DNA from: Acidothermaceae bacterium
Lineage (GTDB): Bacteria > Actinomycetota > Actinomycetes > Acidothermales > Acidothermaceae
NCBI GenBank assembly: GCA_025925185.1
Contig: JAICLV010000046.1
Location: 1 to 16,627, forward strand
DNA length: 16,627 nt
Reading direction: 5' to 3'
The notes beneath the pieces were generated by a model. It was not told the DNA's origin, ran no database searches, and saw nothing but the letters and a program-made list of their open reading frames with translations. The position numbers and the translations under genes are program-made. Positions 13,457 to 16,627 of this stretch are shown here, piece by piece (position 1 is the first letter of the stretch; every line of letters starts with the position of its first letter).

Positions 13457-14119
13457 ATGACCGTGGGCGGTGAATGCGACGTGCCGTTGCGGGCCGACGC
13501 CGCTCGCAACCGGCAGGCGATCATTCGCGCTGCACGCTCGGTTTACGGGCAGCGAGGTCTCGACGCCCCGTTCGACGACATCGCACGGGCGGCGGGTGTT
13601 GGAAACGCCACGTTGTATCGACATTTTCCGTCGCGTTGCGCGTTGGTCGGCGCGGTTTTCGCCGAGACATTGCGGCAGGTCGCAGATTCCGCGCGATCCG
13701 CGCTCGACGATCCCGACCCATGGGAGGGCTTCGCCCGACACGTCAGGTTGCTGGGGAGCTTGCAGGCGACCGACCGCGCGTTGGCCGACCTGTTCACTGT
13801 CGGGGTCGGGGCGGCGCCGGAGCTTGAGACGTTGCGGTCGCAGGCTTATCGCGAGTTCGTGCGGTTAGCGGAGCGCGCGAGGCGAAGCGGCGCGCTGCGT
13901 TCCGACTTCCAACCGCAAGACATCATCTTGCTGCTGATGGCGAACGCTGGGCTTGTGCATCGCACGGCTGACACCGCGCCAACGGCGTGGAAGCGGTTCA
14001 TCGATGTCGCCCTCGACGGGCTGCGAGCTGGAAGCGCGACACCTGGCGCACCACCGCCGGCGCGCGTCGCCGTCCATCGCGCTGTCGCCAAAAGAGGTCG
14101 CGACCTCGGTTACGAGTGA
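13457..14119 (+). CDS. TetR-family transcriptional regulator
   Basis: This 220-residue DNA-binding protein has the TetR N-terminal domain at about residues 13-65. The helix-turn-helix FDDIARAAGVGNATLYRHFP at 39-58 is followed by a ligand-binding C-terminal domain of ordinary length. The segment HVRLLGSLQATDRALADLFTVG is typical of the SbtR-like C-terminal class. The ligand is unknown. It is divergent from the MDMPI-DoxX pair and probably represses both directions through the inverted repeat between them. The C-terminal tail after about 195 is basic and Pro/Ala-rich and may be disordered. The ATG at 13457 is supported by a -10 element just upstream rather than a ribosome-binding site. Confidence 0.88.
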   Translation: MTVGGECDVPLRADAARNRQAIIRAARSVYGQRGLDAPFDDIARAAGVGNATLYRHFPSRCALVGAVFAETLRQVADSARSALDDPDPWEGFARHVRLLGSLQATDRALADLFTVGVGAAPELETLRSQAYREFVRLAERARRSGALRSDFQPQDIILLLMANAGLVHRTADTAPTAWKRFIDVALDGLRAGSATPGAPPPARVAVHRAVAKRGRDLGYE

Positions 14120-14139
14120 GGCGCCGAAGCCGCGTTCGC

Positions 14140-15126
14140 CTAACGGCGGTCGCCGATCGCGGGATTGGTCTCGGAACCGGAGTCGGCCGGTGCGCGCTCG
14201 GGTCGGCCGACGAGCAGGCTGGTGGCAGTCGCGGTCGCGAGGATGAGCACGACAACCACGAGCGAGACGCCGGTCGAGATCTCGGGCACCCGTGACGACA
14301 CCGTGTGCCCGTAGTGGAGGACGAGCTTGACGCCGATGAACGCGAGCACAGCGGCGAGGCCGTAATGCAGGTGCACCAACCTGTCGAGCAGCCCGACGAC
14401 GAGGAAATACAAGGCGCGCAGACCTAGAAGCGCGAACGCGTTCGCGGTGAACACCAGGTAGGCGCTGCTGGTGATGCCGAAGATGGCGGGGATCGAGTCG
14501 AGCGCGAAGACGATGTCGACCGAAAGGATCGCGACGACCGCGATGAGCAGCGGTGTCGCGGCCCGCCGCGTGCCGACCCTGGTGAAGAAGGCGCCGTCCG
14601 GCGCGCCGTCGGCGACCGGCATCACCCGACGCAGCAGCCGCACGGTGCGGCTGTCTCCGACGTTCGGCTGCTCGCCGTGGCGACGGACGAGGCCGACGGC
14701 GGTGTAGATGAGGAACGCGCCGAAGACGACGAAGGTGACGGTGAAACGCTGGACGGCCGCCGCGCCGACCGCGATGAAGGCGGCCCGCATCACCAGCGCC
14801 CCGATGACGCCGATCAGCAGCACCCGTTGCTGGTGTCGCGCGGGAACCGCGAATTGCGACAGGATCACCGCGAAGACGAAGAGATTGTCGACCGACAGGC
14901 TCTTCTCCACGAGGTAGCCGGCGAAGAACTGCGTGGCGGCGTCGGTTCCAGCGGTCGCGGCGATGACGACGCCGAACGCGCCGGCGGCGCCGATGTAGAA
15001 GAGCGACCATGTCAGCGCCTCGCGGAAGCGCACCTCGTGAGGGCGGCGGGCGTGCCAGACGTCCAACGCCACCAAGGCGCCCAAGCCCAAGATGGTGGCG
15101 AGCCAGGCGCCCGACGACACGGTCAT
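14140..15126 (-). CDS. TerC-family integral membrane protein (Alx-like, likely metal exporter)
   Basis: This 328-residue protein has about nine hydrophobic segments. It carries the two conserved TerC motifs with membrane-embedded acidic residues, EKSLSVDN at 74-81 and SVDIVFALDSIPAI at 202-215. TerC/Alx proteins are linked to tellurite resistance, alkaline response and manganese export or loading of secreted enzymes. The C-terminus after about 308 is hydrophilic. The ATG at 15126 is preferred because it puts the protein right before the first membrane helix. GGGAGG lies upstream, though about 12-13 bases away. The frame continues to an ATG at 15213, which would add a basic 29-residue leader without a ribosome-binding site. 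It converges on tetR with 20 bp between the stops and is separate from the ABC genes by about 170 bp. Confidence 0.88.
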   Translation of the reverse strand: MTVSSGAWLATILGLGALVALDVWHARRPHEVRFREALTWSLFYIGAAGAFGVVIAATAGTDAATQFFAGYLVEKSLSVDNLFVFAVILSQFAVPARHQQRVLLIGVIGALVMRAAFIAVGAAAVQRFTVTFVVFGAFLIYTAVGLVRRHGEQPNVGDSRTVRLLRRVMPVADGAPDGAFFTRVGTRRAATPLLIAVVAILSVDIVFALDSIPAIFGITSSAYLVFTANAFALLGLRALYFLVVGLLDRLVHLHYGLAAVLAFIGVKLVLHYGHTVSSRVPEISTGVSLVVVVLILATATATSLLVGRPERAPADSGSETNPAIGDRR

Positions 15127-15147
15127 CTGCGGTGGGCACCTCCCAAG

Positions 15148-15157
15148 TGACCGGTCA
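15148..15157. promoter_or_regulatory. 10-bp palindrome upstream of the terC-like gene
   Basis: TGACCGGTCA is a perfect palindrome 21 bp before the terC-like start. It overlaps a minus-strand TTGACC (15158-15153) for which no partnered -10 is visible. It could be a regulator site; a short palindrome like this can also occur by chance. Confidence 0.3.
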
Positions 15158-15297
15158 ACGCGACGTTGTCGCGGCCATTTCGTCTCGGCGCCGCTCACGT
15201 CGTCCTTTGCCATGATGGGGCATGGAAGAGGTGAGGGAGGTGCGGCGGACGATCAAGACTGCGGGTCCGTCACTGCCGCATATTGGCAATGGGGCCG

Positions 15298-16176
15298 TCA
15301 GGACGTGATGTCGGCGGACGTCAGCCGAGCCCACGCGGCGCTTGCGAAGATCGCCGTGTAGGAGAGCGGCACGACCAGGTTGCGCGCCAGGGTGGTGATC
15401 GAGTAGTCGCTGCGCAACAGGTCGCCGTAGTCGAGCCAATGGTGGGTGAGCAGGATGCTGCGAAACGAGCCTAGTTGCGGCACGGAGTCGAGCACCGCGA
15501 ACGCGATCACCAGCGCCACCGTGCCGGCCATCGCGCCGATCGGGACCTCGGTCAGCGTCGACAAGAAGAACGCGAGAGCGGCGAGACCGAGCAGGTCGAC
15601 GAACACAAAGAGCACGACGCCCACGGCGCGGCCCAGCCCACTCGGGAACGAGATGGTGTTCCCCGACAGGAGGGTCACGCCGTGCGAGCCGAAGAGCGCG
15701 AGGCCGGTGAGCATTCCGACGAGGGCGACGAGGGCGATCGCGGTCGCCATGTACGTCAACGCGCCGAGGCCCTTCACCAGCAGCAACCGGGTGCGGGACA
15801 CAGGCACCGTGAGCAGATACCGCAGCGTGCCGGTGCTCGCCTCGCCGGCGATCGCGTCGCCGCACACCACGGCAACCGCCAGCGGCAAGAACACGGGGAG
15901 GCAGATCGTCAACGCGGTGAACGCGAGGAACAGCCCGTTGTTCGTGAGCTGCCCGATGAACGCCGGGCCGCCCTCACCGGGCCTCGGTGTCGACACTTTG
16001 ACGGCAGTTCCGATGAGGATCGGGATCGCGCCTAGCACGACGAGCATCGCCAGGTTGCGGCGGCGGCGGAAGACGAGTCGCAACTCGCTGCGCAACTGCC
16101 GCGCGAGCACGCCGCGGTGTCGGGAGGTGGAGGTGATACCAATCGTCGGCGCGGCGATCGTGTCAACGGACGACAT
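15298..16176 (-). CDS. ABC-2 type transporter permease
   Basis: This 292-residue membrane protein belongs to the ABC-2 exporter permease class. A basic cytoplasmic N-terminus (RQLRSELRLVFRRRRN) leads to a first helix at about 43-60. An extracellular loop precedes a second helix with LPVFLPLAVAVVCGDAIAGE, and the ABC-2 hallmark GEASTGTLRYLLTVPVSRTRLLLVK follows at about 110-134. Several more helices complete the protein. The ATG at 16176 overlaps the ATPase gene by 14 bp and has GGAGGG about 5 bases upstream, so the two form one exporter operon. The substrate is unknown; ABC-2 systems export drugs, peptides, lipids or polysaccharides. After its stop there are about 170 bp to the terC-like gene with no convincing terminator. 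Confidence 0.88.
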   Translation of the reverse strand: MSSVDTIAAPTIGITSTSRHRGVLARQLRSELRLVFRRRRNLAMLVVLGAIPILIGTAVKVSTPRPGEGGPAFIGQLTNNGLFLAFTALTICLPVFLPLAVAVVCGDAIAGEASTGTLRYLLTVPVSRTRLLLVKGLGALTYMATAIALVALVGMLTGLALFGSHGVTLLSGNTISFPSGLGRAVGVVLFVFVDLLGLAALAFFLSTLTEVPIGAMAGTVALVIAFAVLDSVPQLGSFRSILLTHHWLDYGDLLRSDYSITTLARNLVVPLSYTAIFASAAWARLTSADITS

Positions 16177-16627
16177 CGAAACCCTCCCCGGTCAGTTGGA
16201 CGAAGAAGTCTTCGAGCGCCGGCCGTTCGACGCGCAGCCCGTGCACCGGAACGCCCGCGTTGACCAACGCGGCGTTGATCCGATCGGCGGTCAAATCACC
16301 CATGTCCGCAAGAAGATTTCCTTGCCCCTGTTCGGAAACGTCGAGGCCGAGCGCGGAGAGCACCCGAAGGGCGTCGTCCACGTTCGGCGTCTCGACGCGC
16401 AGTTGGGTGTTGGCGCCCTGCAGCACGTCGGCGAGCGATCCCTGCCGCAGCAAGCGGCCGGCGCTCATGATGCCGACGTGGGTGGCCACCTGCTCGATCT
16501 CCGCTAGCAGGTGACTTGAGACGAGCACGGTCGTGCCGTCGGCGGCGAGCTCGCGAATCAACGTCCGAACTTCGCGGGTGCCTTGCGGATCGAGGCCGTT
16601 GGTCGGCTCGTCAAGGATCAGCAGCTC
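16163..16627 (-). CDS. ABC transporter ATP-binding protein, DrrA/CcmA-like (5'-partial)
   Basis: Only the last 154 residues are in the window; the gene continues past the right edge. The visible part opens with the Walker B and D-loop, LLILDEPTNGLDP, directly at the edge. The switch-region LVSSHLLAEIEQVATHVGIM and GRLLRQGSLADVL follow, both typical of antibiotic-exporter type ATPases. The C-terminal segment ALEDFFVQLTGEG is also common in this class. Walker A and the ABC signature lie outside. It partners the ABC-2 permease encoded immediately downstream with a 14-bp overlap. The substrate is unknown. Confidence 0.9.
   Translation of the reverse strand, partial: ELLILDEPTNGLDPQGTREVRTLIRELAADGTTVLVSSHLLAEIEQVATHVGIMSAGRLLRQGSLADVLQGANTQLRVETPNVDDALRVLSALGLDVSEQGQGNLLADMGDLTADRINAALVNAGVPVHGLRVERPALEDFFVQLTGEGFDVVR

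Noticed and set aside
13865..15139. 424-codon minus-strand frame over the terC-like gene and the 3' end of tetR
   Set aside because: Arg/His-rich product without motifs. The other minus-strand frame encodes both TerC motifs, so this one is a shadow.
15222..15308. 28-codon plus-strand open frame starting ATGGAAGAGGTG
   Set aside because: There is no ribosome-binding site, it runs into the antisense end of the permease gene, and no homology could be recognised.
15446..16507. 353-codon plus-strand frame opposite the ABC-2 permease and ATPase genes
   Set aside because: Ser/Thr/Arg-rich product with no domain, antisense to two well-supported ABC genes.

Overview
The window looks like chromosomal DNA from a high-GC actinobacterium. 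The evidence is uniformly GC-rich sequence, GTG starts, 4-bp stop/start overlaps, a Tat-type lipoprotein signal, a mycothiol-dependent DinB/MDMPI-family protein, a DUF4192 protein (a family I know mainly from Actinobacteria) and a pcaC-like segment followed directly by a PcaR-type IclR regulator, as in actinobacterial pcaHGBLR clusters. I cannot assign a genus. No mobile element, tRNA, rRNA or CRISPR array was found.

Region 1 (1-1280, + strand) is the tail of a protocatechuate/beta-ketoadipate cluster. It holds a 5'-truncated 4-carboxymuconolactone decarboxylase domain, probably the C-terminal half of a fused PcaL, and a PcaR/PobR-type IclR regulator. The reading frame enters the window through an exact 15-bp tandem repeat.

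Region 2 (1286-7269, - strand) is one tightly packed transport operon. In transcription order it encodes a Tat lipoprotein solute-binding protein, LivG-type ATPase, LivF-type ATPase, LivH-type permease, LivM-type permease and a CynX/NimT-type MFS permease. Successive ABC genes overlap by exactly 4 bp. The MFS gene may do the same if it starts at a CTG codon.

Region 3 (7270-7629) is a 360-bp divergent control region. It has a good sigma70-type promoter for the rightward genes, and dyads of the form GTTCG-N5-CGAA lie on both sides. Rightward genes (7630-10236) are a benzaldehyde/vanillin-type aldehyde dehydrogenase and a MetE-like zinc methyltransferase of about 370 residues. Together with regions 1 and 2 this suggests uptake of an aromatic or related carboxylate, oxidation of an aromatic aldehyde, and channelling to protocatechuate. 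The substrate is inferred only from context.

Region 4 (10307-12132, +) holds a DUF4192 protein and an NRDE/TANGO2-family protein that appears to be leaderless. Region 5 (12148-14119) is a divergent module: a TetR regulator on + and, on -, an MDMPI-family mycothiol-dependent enzyme plus a DoxX-like membrane protein. An inverted repeat lies over both promoters.

Region 6 (14140-16627, -) holds a TerC-family membrane protein, an ABC-2 type permease, and the C-terminal part of its ATPase running off the right edge. Nothing here is a clearly unprecedented system. The items most worth a second look are the shared operator-like dyads in the divergent region, the MetE-like protein in an aromatic-catabolic setting, the repeat-encoded linker at the left edge, and the possible CTG start of the MFS gene.
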